Positions 46,423-55,933 of a stretch of DNA of 64,000 bases are shown one piece after another; positions within the stretch are counted from its first letter, which is position 1; every line of letters starts with the position of its first letter. The notes under the pieces are model-generated. The model did not search any database. It was not told where the DNA came from and saw only the letters and a list, made by a program, of their open reading frames with translations. The stretch is from Methylomonas rapida (GTDB lineage: Bacteria > Pseudomonadota > Gammaproteobacteria > Methylococcales > Methylomonadaceae): NCBI RefSeq assembly GCF_024360925.2, contig NZ_CP113517.1, positions 1,860,001 to 1,924,000 of the forward strand. The letters are read 5' to 3'. Position numbers and translations under genes: made by a program.

Positions 46423-49400
46423 TTATTCACGCGGATCAAAAGCCGCGAAGACTTTATTGCGCCCGCTATTTTTCGCCAGGTAAAGGGCCTTGTCGGCTTC
46501 CTGCAGCATGCTTTCCAGCGTGGCTTCAGGTGTCGCCAATGTGGCAACACCTATCGATACCGTGAATTGAATCGGCGTGTTTTGATCGGCGATGCTGACG
46601 CGGGTGTTCTCGAGTTCATGCCGTAGGCGATTGGCTACGCTGACCGCGCGTTCGCCGGTCGTTTCCGGTAGCAAAATGGCAAATTCTTCCCCGCCCATGC
46701 GACCGATGACGTCGATCTCGCGCAGCATGCTTTTACAAACGCCGGCCAGGGTTTGCAGGACTTGGTCACCGGCTTTGTGGCCATAACTGTCATTGATGTT
46801 TTTGAAAAAGTCTATGTCCATCATCAGCAGCGATACCCAGGTGTCATAGCGTTGGGAGCGGGATAGTTCCTGTTCGGCCAAGGCCAAAAAATGGCGGCGA
46901 TTGGCGAGGCCGGTCAAAAAATCGATTTGTGCTTGGTATTCCAGTTCTTGCAGCAAGGAAATACGGTCGCTGATGTCGCGCGTCACCGCGACCATGGCCT
47001 TGACCTTGCCGTTTTCGTCGAACAGCGGCGCGGCATGCATGTCCATCCAATATCGGCTACCGCGTTGGCCTTCGATAATGAACTCCAGCGTGCCGGTTTT
47101 TCCCTGAAACACCTGGCCATGCAGCTTTTTGAACGCAGGCCGGAATTCAGGCAGCACGAAGTTGATCAAGCCATATTGACGCGCCGCGCCGATATGGTCC
47201 ACTTCCAGCAGCTTCAAGCCGGTTTGGTTCATTTCGAGCAATTGCAGATCCTGGTCAAGCACCTTGACGCATTCGGGTTCGCTATTCAGGATGGTATTCA
47301 AAAAATCGGTTTTTTCCTTCAGCGCATCTTCGAAGGTCTTGCGCTCGGAAATGTCGCGGACCAAGGCGCAGTTGTACGCCTTACCCCCGTATTCGAAATA
47401 ATTGGCGACAACTTCGATCGGGAATACATGGCCATTCTTGTGCCGATGTTTCGATTCGAAGCGCAGGCTTTTGCGCCGCTTCAGTTCAAGCCAATGATGG
47501 GGCCATTCCGCAAACGGAAAATCGGCATCTACCTGCGCTACCGTCAGTTGGGTAATTTCGTCGTGCGTAAAGCCGAGCTTTTGGCAGGCGGCCAGGTTGG
47601 CATCGAGAATGCGCCCATTTTGGTCTATCCAGAAAACTTCTTCGCCGCAATGATCCAGACTGAATTGACGAAAATGCATGGCTGCTTCGATCTGTTTGCG
47701 TTCGTCGATGCCCGTCAACATGCCGATATAACCAAGAAACTGGCCGTGCTCGTCGTAGCGCGGTTTGCCGACATCGATAAACCAGCGGTATTCACCATCG
47801 CGTCCACGCAAGCGATATTCCATCTGAAACTGCATGCGGGTATCGAAACGCGCGCGATAAGTATCGAGACAGTAATCCAGATCCTCCGGATGAATACCGG
47901 CCTGCCAACCGTTGCCGTATTCCTGCAGCAGGCTGCGACCGGTATATTCGAGCCAGGTGTGGTTGAACCAGCTGCAGCGTTTGTCGGGTTCCGCGACCCA
48001 GATCAGGACGGGCGCGGAATTGGCTAGGCTGCGAAAACGGTTTTCGCTTTCTTGCAGCGAGACTTCGAAATTTTTACGCTCGGTAATGTCTTGCAGGGCC
48101 CCGAATAGCCGATGGCATCCGTGTTCACCGTTCTCCTCGACTTGGCTATGGCAGCAAAGATAGCGGAGCGAACCGTCGCGATGCCTGATGCGCAGGATGG
48201 TTCCGCTGGATTCTCCGGGGAGTAGATTGGTCACGTGGGTGGCAAACAAAGGCTGGTCTTCGTTGACGACGAAGGAACGCCAACAGCCACGCGCCATTAA
48301 TTCCTCGATGCTATAGCCGAACAGTCTTTCGGCATTGCCGCCTATCCAGTGAAAGCGAAACAGTCTATCCTCGGCCCGATAGCATGAGTAGATCAGATCG
48401 TTGGTCAGCGAGGCGATGTGGTGAAAGCGATTTTCACTTTCGCGCAATGCATGTTCTATGCGTTTGCGTTCGCTGATGTCGCGCAGGATGGTCACGAAGT
48501 ACTGTTTTCCCTCGCCCAGCCAACTGTTGAGGGCGATTTCCACCGGTATCTCGGTGCCGTTTCGGTGCAAGGCGGCCAGTTCGAATATTCCTCCAAAATG
48601 ATGGCTCGAATCCCCGTCAGCCCGAATGCCGTGCAATGCGGATTGATACTGCTCCCGAAAACGCTCGGGAATGATGTTGCGGATGGGGCGTTCGAGCATC
48701 TCGGCTTGCGTGTAACCAAAACAATGTTCAGCGCCCTTGTTCCAGAACAGGATGCGATCTTCGTCGTCGGCCAGAATGATGGCGTCGGTCGCCGTGGTCG
48801 CCAGCAAGCGAAAACGCTGCTCGGAGGCGGCAAGATGCTGTCTTTGCTCGGTCAAGCTGGTTGCCATCCTGTCAAACGCCCGGCCAATGGCGCCAAATTC
48901 GTCCGGCAGATTACTCAGGTTGCCGGCATAGTTGCCTGAGGTCAATGCGCCTATGCCGTCCCGCAAGGCGCTGAGTGGCTGCAAAATATGGCGTCGTACC
49001 AGAAAACCGATCAATAGCCAGAGCAATACCAATGTGCTGCCGCTCCAGCTTAACGTAAAAAGAAATTTGTGCTGAAGTTGTTCCTGTAGGGTGGCGGCTG
49101 GAATCTTGATGCTGAGTATGCCGCGTAATTCACCGGCCTGATAATTGTAAGCGGCGTTATAACGCTGGCGTACCGCATCAGGGGCCTTATGTCGTTCGCC
49201 GTGGCAGCTTAGGCAATAGGTTTCGACCCAGATCGGGCGGGCATAATGGTAAAAAGCTTTGCCATTGCTGTCCGTGAAGGGGACGAAGCGCAGTTCGTCT
49301 TGAGGATATTGGCGAAAGTAGTCTATGGCGGCCATCTCGATGGCGTCGGCCTGGTTTTGCGGATTACGTGCTTGATCACTGACGTTGTTGAAGGAAAAGC

Positions 49401-49740
49401 CGGTTTTGTCCCAGTTTGCCAGATCGTTCGAAATCCGTCCCAGCGCATGGGCCGGTAGAAATCCCAGGGTTTCGTCGTTGAGCGGTAAGCCGCTGTCTAT
49501 GAATTGATGATGATAGACCCGGCGGGTGGACATCAACAGATTGCGGATGTGTTCGACGGACGCTAGCAAATTTGCCTCGGCTTCTTTTTTTTCGTTTTGA
49601 TAAGCGAGCAAGCCAAATACGAAAAACCCCAGAGCCAAGGCGGAGCCGATTAACAGATGGAAGCGACGCTTGAGAGTCATGGGTTTTATGGGCTCGCCGG
49701 CCGATGCCGTTTTTGAAGTAGAGTTCGCATCCTGCTGCAT
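46423..49740 (-). CDS. Diguanylate cyclase with Tll0287-like sensor, HAMP, five PAS domains and GGDEF
   Basis: The 1105-residue protein begins with a basic stretch and a helix (about 30-50), then a periplasmic DUF3365/Tll0287-like domain with a CLSCH haem motif near 177, a second helix (about 235-255) and a HAMP segment. Five PAS/PAC modules follow (each ending in a DISERK or DITERK type linker), then a GGDEF domain with intact GGEEF and an RxxD site (REID, five residues before). It should sense signals on both sides of the membrane and synthesise c-di-GMP. No EAL domain is present. It is divergent from trhP. Confidence 0.93.
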   Translation of the reverse strand: MQQDANSTSKTASAGEPIKPMTLKRRFHLLIGSALALGFFVFGLLAYQNEKKEAEANLLASVEHIRNLLMSTRRVYHHQFIDSGLPLNDETLGFLPAHALGRISNDLANWDKTGFSFNNVSDQARNPQNQADAIEMAAIDYFRQYPQDELRFVPFTDSNGKAFYHYARPIWVETYCLSCHGERHKAPDAVRQRYNAAYNYQAGELRGILSIKIPAATLQEQLQHKFLFTLSWSGSTLVLLWLLIGFLVRRHILQPLSALRDGIGALTSGNYAGNLSNLPDEFGAIGRAFDRMATSLTEQRQHLAASEQRFRLLATTATDAIILADDEDRILFWNKGAEHCFGYTQAEMLERPIRNIIPERFREQYQSALHGIRADGDSSHHFGGIFELAALHRNGTEIPVEIALNSWLGEGKQYFVTILRDISERKRIEHALRESENRFHHIASLTNDLIYSCYRAEDRLFRFHWIGGNAERLFGYSIEELMARGCWRSFVVNEDQPLFATHVTNLLPGESSGTILRIRHRDGSLRYLCCHSQVEENGEHGCHRLFGALQDITERKNFEVSLQESENRFRSLANSAPVLIWVAEPDKRCSWFNHTWLEYTGRSLLQEYGNGWQAGIHPEDLDYCLDTYRARFDTRMQFQMEYRLRGRDGEYRWFIDVGKPRYDEHGQFLGYIGMLTGIDERKQIEAAMHFRQFSLDHCGEEVFWIDQNGRILDANLAACQKLGFTHDEITQLTVAQVDADFPFAEWPHHWLELKRRKSLRFESKHRHKNGHVFPIEVVANYFEYGGKAYNCALVRDISERKTFEDALKEKTDFLNTILNSEPECVKVLDQDLQLLEMNQTGLKLLEVDHIGAARQYGLINFVLPEFRPAFKKLHGQVFQGKTGTLEFIIEGQRGSRYWMDMHAAPLFDENGKVKAMVAVTRDISDRISLLQELEYQAQIDFLTGLANRRHFLALAEQELSRSQRYDTWVSLLMMDIDFFKNINDSYGHKAGDQVLQTLAGVCKSMLREIDVIGRMGGEEFAILLPETTGERAVSVANRLRHELENTRVSIADQNTPIQFTVSIGVATLATPEATLESMLQEADKALYLAKNSGRNKVFAAFDPRE

Positions 49741-50010
49741 GGATAAAATGTTTGGCGGGACAGTTGAGGTTGTTACGCCAGTCGCTTTCTTCGCTTAATG
49801 ATAGAACACTGTCGAGATTTTTAGCAAAATACCGGTTTTCTTTGCGCTTGCGTGGCTAGCGATTAAATCAGAGATTTTGCCTTGCATCGGTCAGGGGGGG
49901 CAATTTGGCGGCACGCCTGTTTGAGTGCCTTTCGCGATACGGTCAATTCATGGGGGTCCTCGTTGTAAATTTGCTAAACTAGCCCTCTTTTGTTTTAAGC
50001 CAAATTCTTG

Positions 50011-51366
50011 ATGAAACACGTCGAACTTCTTTCTCCCGCCGGCACTATTCGTAATATGCGCTACGCATTTGCCTTTGGCGCCGATGCGGTGTACGCAGGG
50101 CAGCCTCGTTATAGTCTCAGGGTCCGCAACAATGACTTTCTGTCCGACAATCTGGCCAAAGGCATCGCTGAAGCCCATCAATTGGGGAAAAAGTTTTTCC
50201 TTGCCGCGAATGTCATTCCGCACAACACCAAGATCAAAACCTTTGTCAAGGATATGGCGCCCATCATTGCGATGGGGCCCGACGCCCTGATCATGGCCGA
50301 TCCGGGATTGATCATGATGACGCGAGAGCAGTGGCCGGACATGCCGATTCATTTATCGGTACAGGCCAACACCGTCAACTTTGCCAGCGTGAAATTCTGG
50401 CAGCGCATGGGCGTGGAGCGAGTCATCCTGTCCCGTGAGTTGTCGCTGGACGAAATCGCCGAGATTCGCCAGGAATGCCCGGATATGGAGCTTGAAGTGT
50501 TCGTGCATGGCGCGCTGTGCATCGCTTATTCGGGGCGCTGTCTGTTGTCGGGGTATTTCAATCATCGCGATCCCAATCAAGGGACCTGTACCAATTCCTG
50601 CCGCTGGAAATACGATACCAAACCCGCCCAGGAAACCGCCGAAGGCGACTACATATTGGCCGAAAACTCGATATTGTCGATGGCGGATTTGAATCAGGGC
50701 ATCAATACCGCCAGTTGCGGCGGCGCCGAGCGCCATCCCTTGGCCGACAATGTTTATTTCCTGGAAGAGGAAGGCCGTCCGGGCGAATTGTTGCCTGTGA
50801 TGGAGGACGAAAACGGCACCTATATCATGAACTCGAAGGACCTGCGCGCAATCGAGCATGTGCAGCGACTGGTGGAAATCGGGGTTGATAGTTTGAAAAT
50901 TGAAGGACGCACCAAGTCGCACTTTTATGTGGCTCGCACCGCGCAGGCTTATCGGATGGCGATCGATGACGCGTTGGCTGGCCGCCCATTCCAGCCGGAA
51001 CTATTGGGTGTATTGGATAATCTGGCCAACAGGGGATATACCGACGGTTTCTATCAACGCCATCATACACACGAACATCAAAACTATATTTCCGGCTATT
51101 CCAAAAGTCACCAGCAACAATTTTGCGGTGAGATTACCAGCTATGATCCCGAAAGCGGCTTGGCTGACGTCAGCGTGAAAAACAAGTTTGCGGTGGGCGA
51201 CCGTTTGGAAATGATCCTGCCGGAAGGCAATCGCGACATCATTGTCGACATGATGTTCGATAAATATGGCAATGCCATGCAGGAAGCCGCCGGTGGGGGT
51301 TATGAAGTACGGATTCCGCTGCCTGATGCCGATTGCCAATATGGGCTGTTGGCGCGTTATTTCTAG
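50011..51366 (+). CDS. trhP: U32 family tRNA hydroxylation protein TrhP (YegQ)
   Basis: TrhP takes part in prephenate-dependent 5-hydroxyuridine formation at tRNA position 34. The start is ATG 50011 (MKHVELLSPAGTIRNMRYAF); a TTG just before it is unlikely. The U32 signature is VFVHGALCIAYSGRCLLSGYFNHRDP, followed by the Cys-rich QGTCTNSCRWKY; together they hold the cysteines thought to bind an iron-sulfur cluster. The 451 residues match YegQ. It is followed 16 bp later by rraA. Confidence 0.93.
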   Translation: MKHVELLSPAGTIRNMRYAFAFGADAVYAGQPRYSLRVRNNDFLSDNLAKGIAEAHQLGKKFFLAANVIPHNTKIKTFVKDMAPIIAMGPDALIMADPGLIMMTREQWPDMPIHLSVQANTVNFASVKFWQRMGVERVILSRELSLDEIAEIRQECPDMELEVFVHGALCIAYSGRCLLSGYFNHRDPNQGTCTNSCRWKYDTKPAQETAEGDYILAENSILSMADLNQGINTASCGGAERHPLADNVYFLEEEGRPGELLPVMEDENGTYIMNSKDLRAIEHVQRLVEIGVDSLKIEGRTKSHFYVARTAQAYRMAIDDALAGRPFQPELLGVLDNLANRGYTDGFYQRHHTHEHQNYISGYSKSHQQQFCGEITSYDPESGLADVSVKNKFAVGDRLEMILPEGNRDIIVDMMFDKYGNAMQEAAGGGYEVRIPLPDADCQYGLLARYF

Positions 51367-51382
51367 CCAAAAGGTGATGCTA

Positions 51383-51868
51383 ATGACATTTGCAACCGCC
51401 GATTTATGCGATCGCTTTGCCGATCGGGAAAATTTTCAAATTGCCGAACCGCTGTTTCGCCAATTCGGCAACAGGCGGCTGTTTAGCGGGCGGATCACGA
51501 CGCTGAAGGTTTTCGAAGATAATACACTGGTTCGCAGCACGCTGGAAGAAAAGGGCAACGGCAGGGTGTTGGTGATCGATGGTGGCGGTTCACGACGTTG
51601 TGCCTTATTGGGGGATACCCTGGCCCAATTGGCGCTAGAAAACGGCTGGCAGGGGATTGTCGTTTACGGCTGTATTCGTGGCGCGGCATTGATCGATCAA
51701 TTGCCGCTTGGCGTGATGGCGCTCAACACTCATCCCTTGCGCAGCCGCAAGCATGATCACGGCGAGCGCGATCTGATGATTACCTTTGCCGGGGTCAATT
51801 TCAAGAAGGATCATTATTTATACGCCGATAGCGACGGAATTATCGTCTCCGAGACAAAATTGGATTAA
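51383..51868 (+). CDS. rraA: RraA family protein (RNase E activity regulator-like)
   Basis: RraA binds RNase E and restrains it in E. coli; some relatives are 4-hydroxy-4-methyl-2-oxoglutarate aldolases. I chose ATG 51383 (MTFATADLCDRF, 161 residues), which has AAGG eight bases upstream; the longer frame overlaps trhP and adds unrelated residues. Visible motifs are GNGRVLVIDGGGSRRCALLGDTLAQLA and GCIRGAALIDQLPLGVMAL. Length and motifs fit RraA. The window also has RNase R, but no direct link is implied. Confidence 0.9.
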   Translation: MTFATADLCDRFADRENFQIAEPLFRQFGNRRLFSGRITTLKVFEDNTLVRSTLEEKGNGRVLVIDGGGSRRCALLGDTLAQLALENGWQGIVVYGCIRGAALIDQLPLGVMALNTHPLRSRKHDHGERDLMITFAGVNFKKDHYLYADSDGIIVSETKLD

Positions 51869-51905
51869 AATCGCTTTGTCCTAACCCAGTAAAATACTCA
51901 AGAAT

Positions 51906-52862
51906 ATGCAAATCGTACTCGCAAACCCCCGTGGATTCTGTGCCGGCGTGGACCGGGCCATTGAAATCGTCGATCAAGCCATCGAAGCCTTTGGTGCGCC
52001 AATTTATGTGCGGCACGAGGTGGTGCATAACCGCACCGTGGTCGATGGGCTGAAACAAAAAGGCGCGGTGTTCATCGAGGAGCTAAGCGATGTGCCGGTA
52101 GGTTCCTACTTGATTTTCAGTGCGCACGGCGTGTCCAAGGAGGTGCAAAAAGAAGCCGAGGAGCGCCAGTTGACGGTATTCGATGCGACTTGTCCGCTGG
52201 TGACCAAAGTACACATGCAGGTTGCCAAGCATGCCAAACAGGGCCGAGAAGTGATTTTGATTGGCCACGCCGGTCATCCGGAAGTGGAAGGCACGATGGG
52301 GCAATACGAAAAATGCACCGAAGGCGGCGGCATTTACCTGGTCGAAACTCCGGAAGACGTACGCAATTTGAAAGTCAACAATCCCAATGATCTGGCCTAT
52401 GTGACGCAGACGACCTTGTCGATGACCGACACCAAGGTCATGGTGGATGCGTTACGCGAACAATTTCCGTCCATCAAGGAGCAAAAAAAGGACGATATTT
52501 GTTACGCGACGCAAAACCGTCAGGATGCGGTGCATGATCTGGCCAAGATTTCCGACCTGATTTTGGTTGTCGGCTCTCCCAATAGTTCGAATTCCAACCG
52601 TTTGCGTGAAATCGCCGTGCAACTCGGTAAACCCGCTTATTTGATCGATACTTACCAGGATTTGAAGCAAGAGTGGCTGGAGGGAATTGAAGTAGTCGGT
52701 GTTACCGCGGGCGCTTCGGCACCGGAAGTGTTGGTGCAGGAAGTGATCGATCAACTGAAGGCATGGGGCGGCGAAACCACTTCGGTCAGAGAAAACAGCG
52801 GCATCGAGGAAAAGGTAGTCTTTTCGATTCCCAAGGAGTTGAAAAAACATATGCAAGCGTGA
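51906..52862 (+). CDS. ispH: 4-hydroxy-3-methylbut-2-enyl diphosphate reductase
   Basis: IspH (LytB) is the last MEP-pathway enzyme and yields IPP and DMAPP through a 4Fe-4S cluster. The 318 residues have the three cluster cysteines in [23 protein letters not shown] and [11 protein letters not shown], plus [12 protein letters not shown] and [17 protein letters not shown]. It is probably co-transcribed with the rhodanese and hslR genes downstream. Confidence 0.97.
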   Translation: MQIVLANPRGFCAGVDRAIEIVDQAIEAFGAPIYVRHEVVHNRTVVDGLKQKGAVFIEELSDVPVGSYLIFSAHGVSKEVQKEAEERQLTVFDATCPLVTKVHMQVAKHAKQGREVILIGHAGHPEVEGTMGQYEKCTEGGGIYLVETPEDVRNLKVNNPNDLAYVTQTTLSMTDTKVMVDALREQFPSIKEQKKDDICYATQNRQDAVHDLAKISDLILVVGSPNSSNSNRLREIAVQLGKPAYLIDTYQDLKQEWLEGIEVVGVTAGASAPEVLVQEVIDQLKAWGGETTSVRENSGIEEKVVFSIPKELKKHMQA

Positions 52863-52902
52863 TCAAATCAAGCGAATTCCATAAATCGTCAACGGAGGTT
52901 TC

Positions 52903-53262
52903 ATGACCATTACCGCGCAAGACTTGGTGGCAAATGCCAAGCAACAGATCAAGGAAATCGATACCGTTACCGCGCAAAGCCAGTTGGGTAGCAGTTTGAT
53001 TCTCGATGTGAGAGAGCCGGCCGAATATTCCGCGGGCCATTTGCCCGGTGCAATCAATATTCCACGCGGCGTTCTGGAGTTTAAAATAGACACATACCCC
53101 GAGTTTCAGGGCAAACAGCAATCGGCTATCGTGGTTTATTGCCAAACCGGCGGACGATCCGCGCTGGCGACCCATGCATTGAACCAACTGGGCTATGAAA
53201 AGGCGGTCAGCATGGCCGGCGGATTCAAAGCCTGGGCGGAGAATGGTTTGCCGCTTGGCTGA
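52903..53262 (+). CDS. Rhodanese-like sulfurtransferase domain protein
   Basis: This 119-residue protein is a single rhodanese domain. It has the entry motif [22 protein letters not shown] and the active-site loop [17 protein letters not shown] with its Cys. It probably carries persulfide sulfur in the cytoplasm (no signal peptide). GGAGG precedes the ATG. Its end overlaps the likely start of hslR. The role and partner are unknown. Confidence 0.9.
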   Translation: MTITAQDLVANAKQQIKEIDTVTAQSQLGSSLILDVREPAEYSAGHLPGAINIPRGVLEFKIDTYPEFQGKQQSAIVVYCQTGGRSALATHALNQLGYEKAVSMAGGFKAWAENGLPLG

Positions 53263-53653
53263 AGAGCAGGCGATTCGTATCGATAAATGGTTGTGGGCTG
53301 CGCGTTTTTTCAAGACGCGCAGCCTGGCGGCCGATGCCGTCAATGGCGGCAAGGTTCATGTCAACGGTCATCGCTGCAAGCCCGGAAAAGACGTCAAAGT
53401 CGGTGACATCATTACGGTCAGTAAGGATCAATACACCTGGGACATTGAAGTTACCGATCTAAACAAACAGCGCAGGCCCGCCAAAGAAGCGGCATTGCTC
53501 TATCACGAGGATGAGGCCAGCGCCGCCAAAAGGCAGCAACAAATAGAGTTGCGCAAGCAGCAACAAGCTTTACTCCCTCCATCCGAACGCGAACGAAAAC
53601 CCAACAAAAAGCAACGCCGGCAAATACATCGTTTCAGACAAGATATGAGTTGA
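53243..53653 (+). CDS. hslR: S4-domain RNA-binding heat shock protein Hsp15
   Basis: Hsp15 binds free 50S subunits that carry nascent chains and helps recycle them. From ATG 53243 ([18 protein letters not shown]) it has 136 residues, near the usual 133; TTG 53255 is an alternative. The S4 domain spans [31 protein letters not shown] to [10 protein letters not shown] basic tail rich in Lys and Arg follows. The gene starts inside the end of the rhodanese gene (20-bp overlap), so the two are coupled. Confidence 0.9.
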   Translation: MVCRLAEEQAIRIDKWLWAARFFKTRSLAADAVNGGKVHVNGHRCKPGKDVKVGDIITVSKDQYTWDIEVTDLNKQRRPAKEAALLYHEDEASAAKRQQQIELRKQQQALLPPSERERKPNKKQRRQIHRFRQDMS

Positions 53654-54142
53654 GTGACGATGGTTGGGAATGTGTGAGAAATAATCTCGGCATTGGTAGG
53701 TGCGAATTAATTCGCACCTACACCGAATGCTTGCATAGGTTATTTCATGTTCTTCCTTATGCAATGACTCGACGCGTGCATCGGCTTGGGTTTGCATTTG
53801 ACGGGCGATACGGTAACAAACGCCGATAAACATCGGGTGCTGATCGAGACAAAGCGGTTCGGTTGTGAAAAAGTTTTTTGGCTTTTTTTCATCTAAACGC
53901 CAGGGCGCCGGGCGAGAGGGACTCGACTTGAACATGCCTGGAGTACGCTCCAAAATTTCTCCAAACCAGGCAGTGGGCTTTTTGCCAGGGTTGGAAGGCC
54001 GGTGGCGGTTGGGGGTGTAAATAGTTGCTTGAGGCCCGTAAACAATAGCTACAATTTGCGCGTCAATTTATCATCTTCAACAAGATTCCTGCCAAGTGAA
54101 GGGGCTTGCGAGGAATTGTGTGCCACATCATTAGAGATTTTC
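53654..54142. other. 489-bp interval between hslR and the lipoprotein gene
   Basis: The left part is repeat family D copy 3 (53672-53763). On the minus strand a frame with the odd but ordered stretch QHPMFIGVCYRIARQMQTQADARVESLHKEE spans about 53750-53950, but half of that ORF is translated repeat and I cannot support it as a gene. The last 100 bases probably contain the promoter of the lipoprotein gene. Confidence 0.5.
53672..53763. repeat. Repeat family D, copy 3
   Basis: GTGTGAGAAATAATC, GGCATTGGTAGGTGCGAATT, AATTCGCACCTACACCGAAT, GCTTGCATAGGTTATTTCAT and TTCCTTA match copies 1 and 2. This copy has the cleanest central palindrome: TAGGTGCGAATTAATTCG followed by CACCTA. Confidence 0.85.
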
Positions 54143-55921
54143 ATGTCGATACGTTACGCTTTATTGATCCATTTTGCCTTGCTGGGCGGTGTTACGCTGT
54201 CTGGCTGCGCTACCAGTCGACAAATCGTCGTCGACTATCCTAAAACCGAAACATCGATTTTGCCGCCGTTAAAAGGACAGGCGTCGGTAACGGCCGATGA
54301 CTATTATGTGCAACTGGTTTCCGAGTTTGAATTTAAGGGGGACAACTCCCTGAAAGGAGGGTGCAGCGACGTAGGCGCCTCTTACGAGACCGGAGATATG
54401 TCAGCCGCGTTGCTATTCAACATCCAAAACGAGCCTTTGCGCTTCAAGCGCGAGGCCAGCGGTTTTCTGTACCAAGCCACGACGGGTAAATGCAATTACA
54501 AGCTGGAGACCAAAAAAGCCTATTTGACACCCTGGCTTAGGCTGGATCTGGCCAAGGATACCTTGCTCGAGTATCGTTTTTTGACCAGCAATAACCACGA
54601 GGCCAATCTGTCGCAATTGGTGGGAGACATCAATGCGGCCAGCAGCTTGATGGCCTTGACCGGCGTCGGAACCGGGGTGGCTTTGATGGGAAAATTGGCG
54701 GGTAGCTGGGTCGAAGCTACCGCGGCCCAACCGGCGGTGAACAAACCATCGTCGTCGGCGAAATACAGTTCGGAAACCCACGCATTGCCCAGCGGCGTAA
54801 TGTTGACCAGTAGTGGCGGCAGCCAGAATCAAAGCCGTCTGCCCGTTTACGAGGTGGTCGATGCTGGCTTGAAGATCTGGGCGACGGAAACCAAGTTGTT
54901 GGGTGAAATGCGCGTTTATCCGGAATGGGTGCCGTCGCTTTTGCTCAAATCGGCAGTGGATGGCATGCCCGATGCGCATGATTTGTCTCTGGATGAGCTC
55001 TGGCGTGTGCCGATTCACACGGCCACGGGCGAAGTGCCTTTGCAGCAAGTCATCGATCAAGCCATGCAAACTGAAAAGCCGAATTTGAACCCGGACTGGC
55101 AAAACTATGACGCCGTCGAAAGTCAATGCCGTCGCTTGAAATTGGTCATGAAGGACTTGGGCTTCAATAAATTCGATAGAAACGCCGTGCTGTTCTATTT
55201 CCTCAACAAATCGGCGGATTGGAAAAACTTCAATATTTCGCCGCAGAGGGCTATGGCCGATGCGATTCGTCCGCGCGTATTGGAGCAATATCGCAGCAAG
55301 GATTTCTCGGGATGCCTGGCCAAGGAAGATTATACGGTGATGAAGAGCATGCGCCTGCCGGTCAATACGGAGCAGGATTGGGATGACTTGAGCAGCAACC
55401 GGCAAAAAAAAGAAGATGTGATCAGTTCGGTGCAATCGGCGGGACGACAATTACTGGCAGCCTTGAGTCACCCCGATAAGGACGAAATGGCTAGACAGTT
55501 GTATCCGCTATTGCTCAATGAGAAAGGCGGTAATGGCAGTGTGCTGCTGCAAAACCATTTGGGCAATTTCGGCTTGGAAACCTTGCTTCAGGTGCCGGCG
55601 ATCGCCAACGACGGTGTTGTGATCAACGCGGCCCAACTGGCCGATGTGATGATGGGATTGTCGGTCGACAGCTATAGCTGCGTGAGGCCCGCGCAAGAAC
55701 AAGGTCGGCCGCTGGTCAACATTGGCATTTTGTTGTTTGCCACCAAGCCGGGCAGTCTGCGGGAAAAGGGTGGGGCGCTGGAATTCGAACTGGTTCAAGG
55801 CAAAATTGCCCGGCTGGCGTTTCAGCATCCGACGTTTCGCGATTTCGAACAAAACATTACCGACTTTCCGGACCTGGGCGGCTGCCGGATCGAGGCTGAT
55901 TTTTTAAACAAGTTGCATTAA
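54143..55921 (+). CDS. Uncharacterised lipoprotein
   Basis: I place the start at ATG 54143 (MSIRYALLIHFALLGGVTLSGC), giving 592 residues with a lipoprotein signal peptide and lipobox LSGC. The rest is soluble and I do not recognise a domain. It has a Ser/Gln-rich segment near 210-235 and a C-terminal half that looks alpha/beta (LKLVMKDLGFNKFDRNAVLFYFLN). It would be anchored in the outer or inner membrane facing the periplasm. It ends 13 bp before the AsmA-like gene, so both are probably one operon concerned with the envelope (inference). Confidence 0.75.
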   Translation: MSIRYALLIHFALLGGVTLSGCATSRQIVVDYPKTETSILPPLKGQASVTADDYYVQLVSEFEFKGDNSLKGGCSDVGASYETGDMSAALLFNIQNEPLRFKREASGFLYQATTGKCNYKLETKKAYLTPWLRLDLAKDTLLEYRFLTSNNHEANLSQLVGDINAASSLMALTGVGTGVALMGKLAGSWVEATAAQPAVNKPSSSAKYSSETHALPSGVMLTSSGGSQNQSRLPVYEVVDAGLKIWATETKLLGEMRVYPEWVPSLLLKSAVDGMPDAHDLSLDELWRVPIHTATGEVPLQQVIDQAMQTEKPNLNPDWQNYDAVESQCRRLKLVMKDLGFNKFDRNAVLFYFLNKSADWKNFNISPQRAMADAIRPRVLEQYRSKDFSGCLAKEDYTVMKSMRLPVNTEQDWDDLSSNRQKKEDVISSVQSAGRQLLAALSHPDKDEMARQLYPLLLNEKGGNGSVLLQNHLGNFGLETLLQVPAIANDGVVINAAQLADVMMGLSVDSYSCVRPAQEQGRPLVNIGILLFATKPGSLREKGGALEFELVQGKIARLAFQHPTFRDFEQNITDFPDLGGCRIEADFLNKLH

Positions 55922-55933
55922 GTTCGAGCGCGG

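Noticed and set aside
53570..53953. 127-codon minus-strand ORF between hslR and the lipoprotein gene
   Set aside because: About half of it is translated repeat D and the rest of its span overlaps hslR. The remaining stretch (MFIGVCYRIARQMQTQADARVES) is odd but not enough to support a gene.
53900..53955. tRNA 3'-end-like string on the minus strand (TTCAAGTCGAGTCCCTCTCG)
   Set aside because: No matching acceptor stem, D-arm or anticodon stem could be found upstream on that strand.
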